6,627 nucleotides of DNA from Bacillota bacterium (GTDB lineage: Bacteria > Bacillota > Clostridia > Oscillospirales > Oscillospiraceae). Positions within the stretch are counted from its first letter, which is position 1; each line of letters opens with the position of its first letter. The notes beneath the pieces are model-generated. The model searched no databases. It had not been told where the DNA came from and saw nothing but the letters and a program-made list of their open reading frames with translations. The stretch lies in contig JAEWML010000101.1 of the NCBI GenBank assembly GCA_023393155.1, positions 1-6,627 on the forward strand, read 5' to 3'. Positions 6,327-6,627 of the stretch are shown here, in pieces. Made by a program: the position numbers and the translations under genes.

Positions 6327-6440
6327 AGAGCAATCCGCATTCAGATTCAAGCACCCATTTTAACTGTTCGCGAGGTTCGCGCCATTGTTTCTCGCCGCCG
6401 TGGTGGAGCGGTGGACGAGGCGGGCCGCGCGGCGATATAT
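6327..6440 (+). other. Putative 5' leader of precursor tmRNA
   Basis: This stretch lies between the predicted ssrA transcript start and the mature 5' end. It contains a small hairpin (CGCGA 6369-6373 with TCGCG 6377-6381, 3-base loop) and a longer one (6391-6400 with 6409-6419, ten pairs including one G-T, one bulged A at 6415). If transcribed it would be removed by RNase P, the enzyme that matures tmRNA 5' ends. No credible protein gene is seen here; the open frame that crosses it runs into ssrA and has no family features. Confidence 0.45.
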
Positions 6441-6627
6441 GGGGGTGTACCGGTTTCGACGGGGATATGGAGGCGGGACCAGCGGGCGGATGCGCCTGTC
6501 ATCCGTAAAACGGGCAAATTATAAATTAAACAACAATAACACTGTTGCTTACGCTGCCTAATTAGGCAGCCGTCCGACCCGGAAGGACCGCGAGCCGGGA
6601 AGGGCGTCGTTTAGCGGTAAATGTGCG
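6441..6627 (+). ncRNA. ssrA: tmRNA (ssrA), 5' half, cut by right window edge
   Basis: The sequence begins with GGGGGTGTACCGGTTTCGAC, the hallmark 5' end of tmRNA, which forms the tRNA-like acceptor and adjoining stem. Next comes pseudoknot 1: CGGATG 6487-6492 pairs with CATCCG 6500-6505, and GCCTG 6494-6498 with CGGGC 6511-6515. An A/T-rich linker, the tag reading frame ending in TAA at 6559-6561, and the perfect 18-base palindrome 6553-6570 (helix 5, containing the tag stop) follow. Pseudoknot 2 is visible as interleaved GTCC/GGAC (6572-6575, 6585-6588) and CCCGG/CCGGG (6578-6582, 6595-6599). The later pseudoknots and the 3' T-arm lie outside the window. With SmpB it rescues stalled ribosomes and tags the incomplete protein for destruction. 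The mature 5' end is placed by homology and may be off by a base or two. Confidence 0.95.
6532..6561 (+). other. tmRNA tag-peptide reading frame, likely ending NNNTVAYAA
   Basis: The frame ending at TAA 6559-6561 encodes NNNTVAYAA if translation resumes at AAC 6532. With the alanine carried by tmRNA the tag would be ANNNTVAYAA. This start is preferred because TTAAAC precedes it, placing T at -5 and A at -4 as in E. coli tmRNA, and because it sits 16 bases after pseudoknot 1. GCA at 6514 is in the same frame and would give a longer tag (ANYKLNNNNTVAYAA), but its first two bases lie within the pseudoknot stem. The C-terminal residues are the same either way. Confidence 0.65.

Noticed and set aside
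6365..6384. Possible tRNA T-arm-like GGTTCGCGCC
   Set aside because: No acceptor stem, D-arm or anticodon arm can be drawn around it; it is better explained as a small hairpin.
6303..6524. A 73-codon open frame running into ssrA
   Set aside because: It overlaps the tmRNA, has no ribosome binding site and shows low-complexity GC-driven composition.
1..6627. Mobile element, CRISPR array or defence system
   Set aside because: No transposase, integrase, terminal repeats, regularly spaced repeats or defence-protein motifs are seen; all genes are housekeeping or regulatory.

Overview
This GC-rich window carries two divergent gene clusters that face away from a shared promoter region near 4240-4395. 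The gene content (WalR/WalK with a YycH-like partner, a NudF-type ADP-ribose pyrophosphatase, SmpB and tmRNA), the strong purine-rich Shine-Dalgarno sites and the sigma-A-type promoters point to a Firmicute. GC-rich codon use together with this protein style suggests a gut Clostridia of the Oscillospiraceae type. That placement is an inference from style, not from a database match.

Left half, minus strand, read from 4241 down to the left edge: nudF (ADP-ribose pyrophosphatase), walR (OmpR-family response regulator), walK (membrane histidine kinase) and a yycH-like single-pass membrane protein that runs off the window. Gaps are 21, 84 and 27 bases, consistent with one operon from a near-consensus promoter (TTGTCA, 17-base spacer, TATAAT). 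WalK should sense the envelope and phosphorylate WalR, with the YycH-like protein tuning the kinase. WalK keeps all four residues that bind zinc in the PAS domain of Staphylococcus aureus WalK.

Right half, plus strand: smpB, a cyclophilin-type peptidyl-prolyl isomerase, a short-chain dehydrogenase/reductase, then the 5' half of ssrA (tmRNA), which is cut by the right edge. SmpB and tmRNA are the two partners of trans-translation and lie about 1.6 kb apart. The first three genes look co-transcribed. ssrA appears to have its own extended -10 promoter, which lies in one arm of a long inverted repeat.

The most unusual points are: smpB has no canonical start codon where its conserved N-terminus begins, and ACG sits exactly where the start should be behind a good Shine-Dalgarno site; the ssrA promoter is embedded in a near-perfect 16-base-pair inverted repeat and precedes the mature RNA by about 114 bases; and the two divergent promoters are almost back to back. 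I see no mobile element, CRISPR array, phage gene or defence system. This is essentially a core-genome housekeeping region.
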